This document shows positions 42,128-50,936 of a DNA stretch of 64,000 nucleotides, one piece after another. This DNA is from an uncultured Prochlorococcus sp. (GTDB lineage: Bacteria > Cyanobacteriota > Cyanobacteriia > PCC-6307 > Cyanobiaceae), in contig CACFAG010000002.1 of assembly GCA_902564235.1 (NCBI GenBank), positions 42,755 through 106,754 of the forward strand, read 5' to 3'. Below the pieces are notes generated by a model. The model had not been told where the DNA came from. It saw only the letters and a program-made list of their open reading frames with translations, and did no database searches. The stretch's first letter is position 1, and each line of letters begins with the position of its first letter. The position numbers were made by a program, and so were the translations under genes.

Positions 42128-42925
42128 ATGCCTTCAAAGATTAACTATTTATTAGGAATATTTCTATCTATATTAGTTTTAATTTCACATAAACCCGTTT
42201 TCGCTATTAATAATCCAAATCTCTTACCAGAAGAAAAAACACCAGTAATTGATTTAGCTAAAACATTAAGCCCTAATCAGAAAAAATCTTTAGAGGAAAA
42301 GCTCAATAATCTAGAAATTGAAAGTGGGTGGAAAATTAAATATTTATCTCAGTTTGAAAGTTCTCCCGGTAGCGCAATAAAGGACTATTGGGATTTAGAT
42401 GAGACAAGTTTGTTGATAGTTGCGGATCCTAGAGGGGGAAATTTGCTGAACTTTAACGTCGGAGAGGCTTATTTTAATTTTATGCCAAGGTTATTTTGGG
42501 TTGAACTTCAAACAAGATTTGGCAACCAATACTATGTTAAAGATCACGGTGAGGATGGTGCAGTATTAGATGCAATTGATTCAGTAAAGATTTGCCTCGA
42601 AAGAGGAGGATGCCAAGTTGTCCCTGGCCTACCCAAAGAGCAATATATTTGGACTTTATGTACATCTATTCTTGGAGGTTTAGTAGCAGGTTTTGCATCT
42701 GCTCCAAGAAAAGAAGGTCAAGTCATATCAATTGGATTTTTAGCTCTTCTTTCTCCCTTATGGGGAATGTTATTTGGAATTTTTGGTTTAGCACCGATAA
42801 TATCCAGAACAAATGATTTATTACCTTTATTTAAAAATGGTTTAGCTTTTACAGCCGCAGGAATTGCAGGTTATATCTTGTCTCAAACATTATTTTCAAG
42901 ATATGAAAAGCCCAAAAATAATTAA
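42128..42925 (+). CDS. TPM-domain thylakoid/periplasmic protein (Psb32-like)
   Basis: The 265-residue product has a signal peptide to about residue 26 (VFA) and a TPM domain (about 35-160: VIDLAKTLSPNQKKSLEEKL, SLLIVADPRGGNLLNFNVGEAY). Two or three C-terminal membrane spans follow (about 176-255). TPM proteins include Psb32 and its plant homologue TLP18.3, which assist photosystem II repair. That role is inferred from the fold. It is divergent from the MidA-like gene. Confidence 0.82.
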   Translation: MPSKINYLLGIFLSILVLISHKPVFAINNPNLLPEEKTPVIDLAKTLSPNQKKSLEEKLNNLEIESGWKIKYLSQFESSPGSAIKDYWDLDETSLLIVADPRGGNLLNFNVGEAYFNFMPRLFWVELQTRFGNQYYVKDHGEDGAVLDAIDSVKICLERGGCQVVPGLPKEQYIWTLCTSILGGLVAGFASAPRKEGQVISIGFLALLSPLWGMLFGIFGLAPIISRTNDLLPLFKNGLAFTAAGIAGYILSQTLFSRYEKPKNN

Positions 42926-42948
42926 AATATAAACAAAAATATCAAATC

Positions 42949-43782
42949 CTAAAAAAATTTATCTTCTTCACAAATTTCGCCAGACTCTGAATACCATCGG
43001 TGAGAGACATGTCTTAATTCCTTTTTTTCAAACTCAATCCATGAAAAGTTAATAAGTAATTTCCCATCTTCATCAGTTTTATATCTTGGCACTACCGCAG
43101 TATTGAAATAAATTGTATCTTTGCTATCAATTTTAAACATCTCTCTTAAACCAAGATTTCTTTTAAGCCGATTATGCATATGACCAAAAATTACAAGATC
43201 AACTTTTCTTCTCTTTTGTATTTGAGAGATAGCAACAGACAAATCTCTATCTCCCCAATCTAAAGAGGGTAATTTCCAGTCTCTCCCACAAATGCTTTTA
43301 GGTTCTGAACCTAAACCCGAAGGGCCTGCATGAGACATAATTATTAAAGGTATATCTTCGATACTCTCTTCTGAAGATTTGATGATTTTATTTATTGAAT
43401 CTTGTTCGGTAATGGGTCCATAAACGCCTCTAACTTCTTTAGAAAGATAATAGCCGCCGCCAGAACTGCATGGTCTTGCAGACAATAAATTTATTTGATT
43501 ATTAAAAACTTTCAAATCCCATGCACAATATTTTTCACCAAGAACACGTATCTGCTTTGAGAGAGTCTCGCCAGTAGGATCTTTCCCTCTATCATGATTT
43601 CCTAAAATCACAAAAGTGGGGATTTTGATCTCATTGATTTTTTTAATTATTTTGACACTCCCATCAGAAATATCACCAACAAATAAAACAAAATTTGGTT
43701 TAATAATCGATAAAACATTCAAGTCTAATTCAGACCATTGACCATGACAGTCACCAACAATAGCAATTTTTAAATTTGTCAG
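42949..43782 (-). CDS. Metallophosphatase (TIGR04168-like), extended start
   Basis: The frame continues upstream of the TTG at 43722 with KIAIVGDCHGQWSELD, which supplies the essential first metal motif GDxHG. I therefore place the start at CTG 43782 (an ATT lies one codon further up); no ATG exists before an in-frame stop. Other metal motifs are VGDISDG, GNHD, SHAGP and GHMHNR. The family is a cyanobacterial/plastid calcineurin-like phosphoesterase of unknown substrate. Length about 277 residues. Confidence 0.82.
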   Translation of the reverse strand: MTNLKIAIVGDCHGQWSELDLNVLSIIKPNFVLFVGDISDGSVKIIKKINEIKIPTFVILGNHDRGKDPTGETLSKQIRVLGEKYCAWDLKVFNNQINLLSARPCSSGGGYYLSKEVRGVYGPITEQDSINKIIKSSEESIEDIPLIIMSHAGPSGLGSEPKSICGRDWKLPSLDWGDRDLSVAISQIQKRRKVDLVIFGHMHNRLKRNLGLREMFKIDSKDTIYFNTAVVPRYKTDEDGKLLINFSWIEFEKKELRHVSHRWYSESGEICEEDKFF

Positions 43783-43885
43783 AATTTTTTCTATTTAAAG
43801 GCATATAATCTATTTAGATATATTCTAAATCCTGAACAGTATAACTTCTACTGCAAAACAGAAATCCGTTCATAACGAAAAGGAT

Positions 43886-44800
43886 TTGATTTCTGAGATA
43901 AAGGAGCGTTGCAAAAAAGCCAATGCCATTATTCTTGCGCACTATTATCAAGCTCCAGAGATTCAGGAAATTGCAGATTTCATTGGAGATTCATTAGATT
44001 TATCTAGGAAAGCTGCAAATAATGATGCAGATATAATAATTTTTTGCGGGGTACACTTTATGGCCGAAACCGCAAAAATACTTAGCCCTAATAAAACAGT
44101 CCTGTTACCAGATATTGACGCAGGATGCTCATTAGCAGATGATTGTCCCTCAGATAAATTTCAAAAGTTCAGGAAAGAAAATCCAGACCACTATGTCGTA
44201 AGTTATATAAACTGTACTGCAGAAGTAAAAGCTCAAAGTGATCTGATTTGTACAAGCAGTAATGCAGTCTCATTAATTAAAAAGATACCTCAAGATAAAA
44301 AGATAATATTTGCACCAGATCAGAATCTTGGGAGATGGGTACAGAAAAATTCAGGAAGGGATCTTAAATTATGGCCTGGCAGCTGTATTGTTCATGAATC
44401 ATTTAGTGAAGAGGCACTACTAAAATTAAAATATAAAAATCCTGGATCAAAAGTCATCGCTCATCCTGAATGTAGTCAAAATTTACTACTTCTATCGGAC
44501 TTTATTGGATCAACTAGTAAACTGCTTGATTTCGTCAGTAAAGATTCATCTAAAACTTACCTAGTATTAACTGAACCTGGAATAATCCATCAAATGAAGA
44601 AGAGAGAACCTAACAAAGTTTTTTTTGAAGTCCCAGATTTAGAAGGTTGTAATTGTAACGAGTGTCCATATATGAAATTAAACACTTTAGAAAAAATTCT
44701 TGATTGTTTGAAAAATAATTATCCGTCTATCGAACTTGATCCGGAAATAATAAGAAGAGCCTATATCCCAATAAAGAGAATGTTGGATATGAGTAATTAA
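43886..44800 (+). CDS. nadA: Quinolinate synthase A
   Basis: This enzyme condenses iminoaspartate and dihydroxyacetone phosphate to quinolinate in NAD synthesis, using a 4Fe-4S cluster. Present are LAHYYQAPEIQEIADFIGDS, FCGVHFMAETAK, CTAEVKAQSD, HPEC, and the final CNCNECPYMKLNTLEKI. The start given is TTG 43886. The frame stays open upstream to a CTG near 43837, so the N terminus may be about 16 residues longer. Confidence 0.93.
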   Translation: MISEIKERCKKANAIILAHYYQAPEIQEIADFIGDSLDLSRKAANNDADIIIFCGVHFMAETAKILSPNKTVLLPDIDAGCSLADDCPSDKFQKFRKENPDHYVVSYINCTAEVKAQSDLICTSSNAVSLIKKIPQDKKIIFAPDQNLGRWVQKNSGRDLKLWPGSCIVHESFSEEALLKLKYKNPGSKVIAHPECSQNLLLLSDFIGSTSKLLDFVSKDSSKTYLVLTEPGIIHQMKKREPNKVFFEVPDLEGCNCNECPYMKLNTLEKILDCLKNNYPSIELDPEIIRRAYIPIKRMLDMSN

Positions 44801-46116
44801 TTTAATGAAAATACTTTATTTTCCTTTCTAATTTTTAGGAATGCATTTAGGTTTTTAGTGTTTGGATTAAATTCACTTATCTGATTGTTTCTTTTAATTA
44901 TATTTTCTAGCACTTTTTCACCAGCTCTATATTGTTTATCTTTTCTAGTCCCAATCTCTCTTTGTAAAATAGGGTTTATATTCATTTTTACTTCTATGTC
45001 TGGAATAATTCCAGATTTGTTTATATCTGTCCCGTTTGGAGTTAAATACTTAGCAACTGTAACAGTTAGCCCTGAACCATCCACTAAAGTTCTCATAGAT
45101 TGTACTAGACCTTTACCAAACGTTTTTTTTCCAACTAATTTTCCTCTTTTGTTATCTTTAATTGCTCCAGAAACTATTTCACTAGCACTGGCGGAACCCT
45201 CATTAACTAAGACAACCAAGGGCTTTTTAGTTAGAGCTTGACCGTTTCCTCTTTTTGTTTCTTTTAAACCATCTTTACTTACTGTACTTACTATTACTCC
45301 TTTGTTAATGAAGTGCCTTGAGATATCAATACTTGATTCTAATAAACCACCTGGATTGCTTCTCAAGTCAAGGACATATCCCGCAACTTTTTTTGTTTCT
45401 AAATCTGTAATAGCATCTTTTGTCTCTTTTGATGCATTTGCATTAAATTGTTTAATTCTTAAGTAGCCTATTAATAAGCCATTTTTAGTTTGATTGACTT
45501 TACTAGAAACAGATTTTATTTCAATCTTCTCTCTTGATAAGACCTTAAAAAAAGATTTAGAACCCCTAAGAATTTCAAGCTTAACCTTAGTACCTCTTTG
45601 TCCTCTTATTAATTTCACAGCGTCCTCTATATTCATTCCTTCAGTAGAAATATCATCAATAGATAATATTTTATCTCTAGCTTCAATTCCAGCATTAAAA
45701 GCAGGGGTACCTTCAATTGGAGATATAATTATTAAATCATCAGACTCTTTATCTTTAACTATTTGGATACCAACTCCAGTTAATTCACCAGAGGTATCAA
45801 TTCTCATTTGATTAAATTCCTTAGGTTCTAAAAATCTTGTATAGGAGTCATCTAAGTTAGATAGCATATCTCTAATCGCATCATATGCTTCATTACTATC
45901 TGAATATGTTCTTGATAAAAATTCTTTTCTTATCTTAATCCAATTAGACTTTTTAAATTTACCACTTGGATCTTGAAAATCTCTATATACAATTTGCCAA
46001 ACATGATCAATTACTTCTTTATAACTATTATTTAAAATTGTTGCTCCTGCAAAATTTTTGAAAAATATCCCTGAAAAGGTTATCGCAAATAAAATTATAA
46101 ATTTTTTTTTAAGCAA
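44797..46116 (-). CDS. ctpA: Carboxyl-terminal processing protease
   Basis: The 439-residue exported serine protease has a signal peptide (to about residue 25), a PDZ domain (about 100-190, GELTGVGIQIV...PAFNAGIEARDKILSID) and the S41 catalytic core with LRSNPGGLL, nucleophile in EGSASASEIV and lysine in GKKTFGKG. CtpA matures the D1 protein of photosystem II; several paralogues exist in cyanobacteria, so this could be CtpA or CtpB/C. It overlaps nadA by 4 bp, convergent. Confidence 0.9.
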   Translation of the reverse strand: MLKKKFIILFAITFSGIFFKNFAGATILNNSYKEVIDHVWQIVYRDFQDPSGKFKKSNWIKIRKEFLSRTYSDSNEAYDAIRDMLSNLDDSYTRFLEPKEFNQMRIDTSGELTGVGIQIVKDKESDDLIIISPIEGTPAFNAGIEARDKILSIDDISTEGMNIEDAVKLIRGQRGTKVKLEILRGSKSFFKVLSREKIEIKSVSSKVNQTKNGLLIGYLRIKQFNANASKETKDAITDLETKKVAGYVLDLRSNPGGLLESSIDISRHFINKGVIVSTVSKDGLKETKRGNGQALTKKPLVVLVNEGSASASEIVSGAIKDNKRGKLVGKKTFGKGLVQSMRTLVDGSGLTVTVAKYLTPNGTDINKSGIIPDIEVKMNINPILQREIGTRKDKQYRAGEKVLENIIKRNNQISEFNPNTKNLNAFLKIRKENKVFSLN

Positions 46117-46192
46117 TTTTCTTATCTTAAAAATGTAATATTTTTATATTATAAAAAGAATTTATTTATAATTTAGAGTTTTTGACAAATCC

Positions 46193-47410
46193 TTAAGGAT
46201 CAATCCACTTCCCGTCGTCCTTAATAAGTTGGATTAAAGCATTAACCCCCTCATCTTCAGGAACTCTTTTTATCTCTTCTTTCCTTCTATATAAGGCAAT
46301 AGTTCCTTTACCTTTCCCAACATAACCATAATCCGCATCTGCCATTTCTCCAGGCCCATTTACAATACATCCCATTATTGCTATGTCTAAACCCGTCAAA
46401 TGTGAAGTAGCGTTCCTAACTTTGTCTACAACTTCTTCTAGATTGAAAAGTGTTCTACCACAACTGGGGCAACTGATGTATTCAACCATTGTTTTTCTTA
46501 ATCCTAAAGATTGCAAAATTGAATAGCACACTGGTATTTCCTTCTCTGGAGCTTCTGTTAAGGAAACCCTGATGGTATCTCCTAATCCCTCTGCTAAAAG
46601 TGTTCCAATTCCAGCAGTACTTTTAATCCTTCCATAATCACCATCTCCAGCTTCGGTCACTCCCAAGTGCAACGGATAATTATATCCTTCTGCGTCAAGC
46701 CTATCTGCAATCATCCTGTAAGCTGCCATCATGACCGGAGCCCTAGAAGCTTTCATAGAAATAATTATGTTATGAAAATCAAGCTCATCACAAATTTTGA
46801 CGAACTCCATCGCAGATTCTGTCATTCCTAATGGCGTATCTCCATAAGTAAAAAGCATCCTCTCAGATAGAGACCCATGATTAACTCCAATCCTTAGAGC
46901 TTTGTTTTCAGCCTTTAAAACTTCAACTAAAGGGGTAAATCTTTTAAGTATTGTTTGCTTAATAGTTTCGAATTCCTCATCTGTATATTCAGTTCTTGTA
47001 GGGTCTGATTTTTCAAAAACAAACAATCCAGGATTAATTCTTACTTTATCAACATGTTTTGCAACTTCCATTGCAATTTTCATACCATTATGGTGAACAT
47101 CAGCCACCAAGGGAGTATTGATATTATTTTCTAGTAATTTTGCTTTTATATCCCCTACTGCTTTGGCATGTGCTAAGGAAGGGACAGTTAACCTTACTAT
47201 TTCACAACCCACATCATGAAGTCTTTTGATAGCTAAGAAAGCATTTTCGATATCCATAGTATCTTCATTTATCATCGATTGAACTCTTACTGGATAATCA
47301 CTTCCAATAGCTATATCACCCACCATTACTGTTCTAGTTATCCTTCTCTCAATATGAGTTGAATATCTTTTGGAGAGACTATTAACCTCTTTAGATTGAG
47401 TTAATGACAT
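46193..47410 (-). CDS. ispG: 4-hydroxy-3-methylbut-2-enyl diphosphate synthase
   Basis: This 405-residue 4Fe-4S enzyme of the MEP isoprenoid pathway supplies precursors of carotenoids and chlorophyll phytol. The TIM-barrel part has [13 protein letters not shown], and the C-terminal cluster domain has CPSCGRT and GCIVNGPGE. Residue 14 onward fits the conserved domain; the short N-terminal extension is usual for cyanobacteria. It would receive electrons from ferredoxin. Confidence 0.96.
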   Translation of the reverse strand: MSLTQSKEVNSLSKRYSTHIERRITRTVMVGDIAIGSDYPVRVQSMINEDTMDIENAFLAIKRLHDVGCEIVRLTVPSLAHAKAVGDIKAKLLENNINTPLVADVHHNGMKIAMEVAKHVDKVRINPGLFVFEKSDPTRTEYTDEEFETIKQTILKRFTPLVEVLKAENKALRIGVNHGSLSERMLFTYGDTPLGMTESAMEFVKICDELDFHNIIISMKASRAPVMMAAYRMIADRLDAEGYNYPLHLGVTEAGDGDYGRIKSTAGIGTLLAEGLGDTIRVSLTEAPEKEIPVCYSILQSLGLRKTMVEYISCPSCGRTLFNLEEVVDKVRNATSHLTGLDIAIMGCIVNGPGEMADADYGYVGKGKGTIALYRRKEEIKRVPEDEGVNALIQLIKDDGKWIDP

Positions 47411-47445
47411 TAAAATTCTTGATATTCAAAAAGGATTTCACTAAA

Positions 47446-47949
47446 TTATACGGCATATAGTTTACCACTTACATTCTCTAGGTCTTTCAAAGTTAGATGG
47501 TAAGGTTTATTGATTTCTTTTGAAGGAAATCTCAACAAATAAGATGGATGAAAAATTACCATAATTTCTCTCCCATCTTTTTTAATCCATTGACCTCTTA
47601 AATTACTTATAGGATCTTTTACTTCTAAAATAGCTCTCATAGCAGTAGAACCTGTAAGTAATATAAATTTTGGATCGACTAACTTTATTTGCTGTAATAA
47701 CCAAGGTTTATGAATATTAATTTCTCTAGCAGTGGGTTTTCTATTATTTGGTGGACGACATTTAATTACATTACAAAAATAAACATCCTTCTTATAATCA
47801 ATTCCAGCTTGTATTAATAATTCGTTTAATAACTTACCAGATTTACCTACATAAGGTTTTCCTTCTAAATCTTCCTGGGCTCCAGGTGCCTCACCAATTA
47901 CTAACAAATCTGCAAATACACTTCCTCTCCCAATTACTAACCTTTTCAC
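47446..47949 (-). CDS. Uracil-DNA glycosylase, family 4-like, without iron-sulfur ligands
   Basis: The 167-residue product has the catalytic motif GEAPGAQEDLEGKPYVG (19-35), CNVIKCRPP, and motif 2 HPSYLLR (134-140), so it belongs to family 4 uracil-DNA glycosylases that excise uracil. Those enzymes bind a 4Fe-4S cluster by two N-terminal cysteines plus two later ones. Here the N-terminal pair is absent (GTG start at 47949) and the fourth position is H80 (INIHKPWL); only C64 remains. The fold is probably kept without the cluster. Confidence 0.85.
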   Translation of the reverse strand: MKRLVIGRGSVFADLLVIGEAPGAQEDLEGKPYVGKSGKLLNELLIQAGIDYKKDVYFCNVIKCRPPNNRKPTAREINIHKPWLLQQIKLVDPKFILLTGSTAMRAILEVKDPISNLRGQWIKKDGREIMVIFHPSYLLRFPSKEINKPYHLTLKDLENVSGKLYAV

Positions 47950-48110
47950 CGAAAATAAAACTTTAAATATTTTTATCTTAAGAACTCAAAACATGAAAAT
48001 AAAATAGATTAAGAAAATGAACTAAATTAAACCATAGTGTGATAGTTTTATTTATTCTTAATTTATGCATTTGTCATTATTAAAAGTCATATTTGAAAAG
48101 TCATAAGTCA

Positions 48111-49289
48111 ATGAGTCAAGTTAATTTATCTGATCGGGCACTTTCAATTGAGCCTTCTCTTACATTGCAAATAAGTGCTAAAGCAAATCAATTATCTGCA
48201 GAGGGAGTAGATATTTGCAATTTAAGTGCAGGTGAACCTGATTTTGATGCCCCTAAAGAAGTTATAGAGGCTACAAGTAAAGCTATATTTGATGGATTTA
48301 CAAAGTACGGGCCCGCAGCTGGGAATTTAGATCTTCGAAAAGCAATTGCGAATAAACTTCAAATTCAAAACGATTTAAATTATGAATTTGAAAATGTAAT
48401 GGTCACAAATGGTGCTAAGCAAGCAATATATAATCTTTTCCAAGTATTGTTAAATACTGGAGACGAAGTTATTATTCCTTCTCCATATTGGTTAAGTTAT
48501 CCCCAGATGGTTAGATTGGCGGGTGGGAAGCCAATTTTTACAAATTCTTCTGCAGAAGATGGATTCAAAATAAATATAGAAGATTTGAAGTCTAAAATCT
48601 CTTCAAAAACTAAATTTATAATTATCAATTCTCCTAATAACCCTACTGGAAGAGTTATGTCAAAGGAAGAATTATTACAAATTGCCGATTTAGCTAGAGA
48701 AAATCCAAATCTCAATATCCTTTCTGATGAGATTTACGAACTAATCCTTAAAAAAGAATTTAAACACTACAGTTTATCTTCATTAGCAAATGACTTAAAA
48801 GATAGAATTTTTATAATAAATGGGTTTGCGAAAGGATGGGCTATGACTGGCTGGAGGATAGGTTATTTAGTAGGTCCCAAAGATGTAATCAAAGCATCCT
48901 CAGCATTACAAAGTCAAAGTACAAGTAATGTTTGCTCTTTTGTTCAAAAAGGTGCTTTAGAGGCTTTAAAAATTAATAATGAGTTTTTCTCAATGATAAA
49001 TAGTCATTATAATCAAAGAAGAAGACTTCTCTATGAGGGCCTTAATAATATAAATGGGATTTATATTGAAGAACCTAACGGAGCATTTTACGCATTTCCA
49101 AAATTACCCAACTCCTCAATTACTTCTGTTGATTTCTGCAATAAAGCTCTTCAAGATTACGGATTAGTTGTTGTACCTGGAAAAGCTTTTGGAGCTGATC
49201 AATGTATAAGAATAACTTGTGCAGCTTCAGAAATTAAAATAAAAGATGGACTACAGAGGCTTGAAAAAGCAATCTCTGAATACTATTAA
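48111..49289 (+). CDS. Aspartate/aromatic aminotransferase (class I)
   Basis: I choose ATG 48111 (MSQVNLSDRA) over the upstream TTG. The 392-residue PLP enzyme shows ALSIEPSLTLQISAKA, NLSAGEPDFD, NSPNNPTGRVM, and Schiff-base lysine in GFAKGWAMTGWRIGY. It transfers amino groups between aspartate (or prephenate) and 2-oxo acids. Subfamily I-gamma fits. The exact substrate cannot be set from motifs alone. It is followed after 12 bp by phnD. Confidence 0.92.
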   Translation: MSQVNLSDRALSIEPSLTLQISAKANQLSAEGVDICNLSAGEPDFDAPKEVIEATSKAIFDGFTKYGPAAGNLDLRKAIANKLQIQNDLNYEFENVMVTNGAKQAIYNLFQVLLNTGDEVIIPSPYWLSYPQMVRLAGGKPIFTNSSAEDGFKINIEDLKSKISSKTKFIIINSPNNPTGRVMSKEELLQIADLARENPNLNILSDEIYELILKKEFKHYSLSSLANDLKDRIFIINGFAKGWAMTGWRIGYLVGPKDVIKASSALQSQSTSNVCSFVQKGALEALKINNEFFSMINSHYNQRRRLLYEGLNNINGIYIEEPNGAFYAFPKLPNSSITSVDFCNKALQDYGLVVVPGKAFGADQCIRITCAASEIKIKDGLQRLEKAISEYY

Positions 49290-49301
49290 TTTAACTAAGT
49301 T

Positions 49302-50195
49302 ATGTTTAATTTAAAGAATTTTCTACTTAGTTCATTTCTATTATTTTATGTTTTTTCATCACCTGTATTTTCAAATCCCAAAGTTTTAAAAGTTGGAGCA
49401 ATACCTGATCAAAACCAAGATGTTTTGGACAAAAGATTTAATTTATTTTCGAAAGAATTATCCAAACAACTTGATGTAGAAGTTAAATACATTCCTGTTA
49501 TTAATTATGTTGCAGCAGTAACTGGATTTAGAACTAAAGATTTAGATTTAGTTTGGTTTGGAGGTTTATCAGGAGTTCAAGCAAGATTACAAACACCTAA
49601 TTCAATTGTCATAGCTCAAAGAGATATCGATAAGGAATTTAAAAGTGTTTTTATAGTAAACAAAAATTTAGAACTTAACTCAATTTCAAACATTAAAGGA
49701 CTTAAAAAACTAAAGAATTTAAGATTTACTTTTGGCTCTGAAAACTCAACTTCTGGAAGATTAATGCCAGAATATTTTTTAAATCAAGCAGGGGTAGAAA
49801 TTAAACATTTTAAAGGGAAAAAAGCGGGTTTTAGTGGGAGTCATGATGCCACTATAGCTTTAGTTAATAGTGGGGCATTTGATGCTGGAGCTTTAAATAA
49901 ACAAGTTTGGGAAAACAATCTTAAAAATAATCCCAAAAGAACAAGTAATTTAGAATTATTCTGGATCACACCAGAATATGTTGACTATCATTGGGTAGCT
50001 CAAGGTGATCTTGAAAATAGATTCGGGAAAGGGTTTACAAAAGAACTTAAATCAGTAATTCTAAATTTAGATATAAATCAAAAATCACATAAACAGATAT
50101 TAGATATGTTCAATGCAAAAAGATTTATAAAGGCAGAATTAAAACAATATAAAAATATAGAGGAAATCGGGAGGAAATTAAATAAAATTAGATGA
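49302..50195 (+). CDS. phnD: Phosphonate/phosphite-type ABC substrate-binding protein
   Basis: This 297-residue periplasmic protein has a signal peptide (cleavage near SPVFS). PhnD-family pattern: LKVGAIPDQNQDVLDKR, LDLVWFGGLSGVQAR, TFGSENSTSGRLMPEYFLNQAG, and GSHDATIALVNSGAFDAGAL. It would bind phosphonate or phosphite. It overlaps phnC by 4 bp. No Pho box was seen upstream, so phosphate regulation is not indicated. Prochlorococcus PhnD proteins differ in ligand affinity, so the substrate remains open. Confidence 0.9.
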   Translation: MFNLKNFLLSSFLLFYVFSSPVFSNPKVLKVGAIPDQNQDVLDKRFNLFSKELSKQLDVEVKYIPVINYVAAVTGFRTKDLDLVWFGGLSGVQARLQTPNSIVIAQRDIDKEFKSVFIVNKNLELNSISNIKGLKKLKNLRFTFGSENSTSGRLMPEYFLNQAGVEIKHFKGKKAGFSGSHDATIALVNSGAFDAGALNKQVWENNLKNNPKRTSNLELFWITPEYVDYHWVAQGDLENRFGKGFTKELKSVILNLDINQKSHKQILDMFNAKRFIKAELKQYKNIEEIGRKLNKIR

Positions 50196-50932
50196 ATAAT
50201 ACTGTCTTAGAATTAGAAAATATATCTTATAAATACAAAAATGATCTGATCCTAAATAAAATAAATTTAAAAATAAATTCTGGGGAAAAAATTGCACTTT
50301 TAGGTAAAAGCGGTTCAGGAAAAACCACACTTATATCAGTACTTAATGGCACTATAAAGCCAACTCAAGGTGAGGTTAAATTATTCAATCAAAGTTTCGA
50401 GGAATTAGATAGAAAGCATAAAAGTAAAATAACAACTATATGGCAAGATTTAAGATTAATAGAAGATCTCTCTGCAGAACAAAATGTTAATTGTGGACTA
50501 CTAGCAAAAAACAATTTTTATTTCGCTTTTAAAAATTTACTAAATATAAGTTCTTTTAAGAAGGCGCATAAATATATGAAATTATGTAGGCTTCATAACT
50601 CTATTTACGACAAAAAAATCAGAAAACTATCTGGGGGGCAAAAACAAAGGGTGGCTATAGCTAGATCATTAATTCAAGAATCAAATATATTACTTGCAGA
50701 TGAGCCTTTTAATAATCTAGATCCCAAATTGATAACAACAATTAAAAACCTTCTGCTAGAAAATGTAGATAAAAATAAAACAAAAAAATCCCCAAAGACG
50801 GCATTAGTTGCATTACATAGATTAGATTTGCTGAACGATTTCGATAAAGTTATTGGATTAAGGGATGGTAAAATTTTTTTCAATATCAAAAGAAATAACT
50901 TAAAGAAGATTCATTTAGAGAAAATATATTAA
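50192..50932 (+). CDS. phnC: Phosphonate-type ABC transporter ATPase
   Basis: The 246-residue ATPase has Walker A LLGKSGSGKTT, Q-loop TTIWQDLRLI, signature KLSGGQKQR and Walker B NILLADEP. The D-loop and H-loop (VALHRLDL) are also present. Its start overlaps the phnD stop (ATGA), and the permease follows after 4 bp, forming a phnD-phnC-phnE operon. Confidence 0.92.
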   Translation: MNNTVLELENISYKYKNDLILNKINLKINSGEKIALLGKSGSGKTTLISVLNGTIKPTQGEVKLFNQSFEELDRKHKSKITTIWQDLRLIEDLSAEQNVNCGLLAKNNFYFAFKNLLNISSFKKAHKYMKLCRLHNSIYDKKIRKLSGGQKQRVAIARSLIQESNILLADEPFNNLDPKLITTIKNLLLENVDKNKTKKSPKTALVALHRLDLLNDFDKVIGLRDGKIFFNIKRNNLKKIHLEKIY

Positions 50933-50936
50933 TTAG

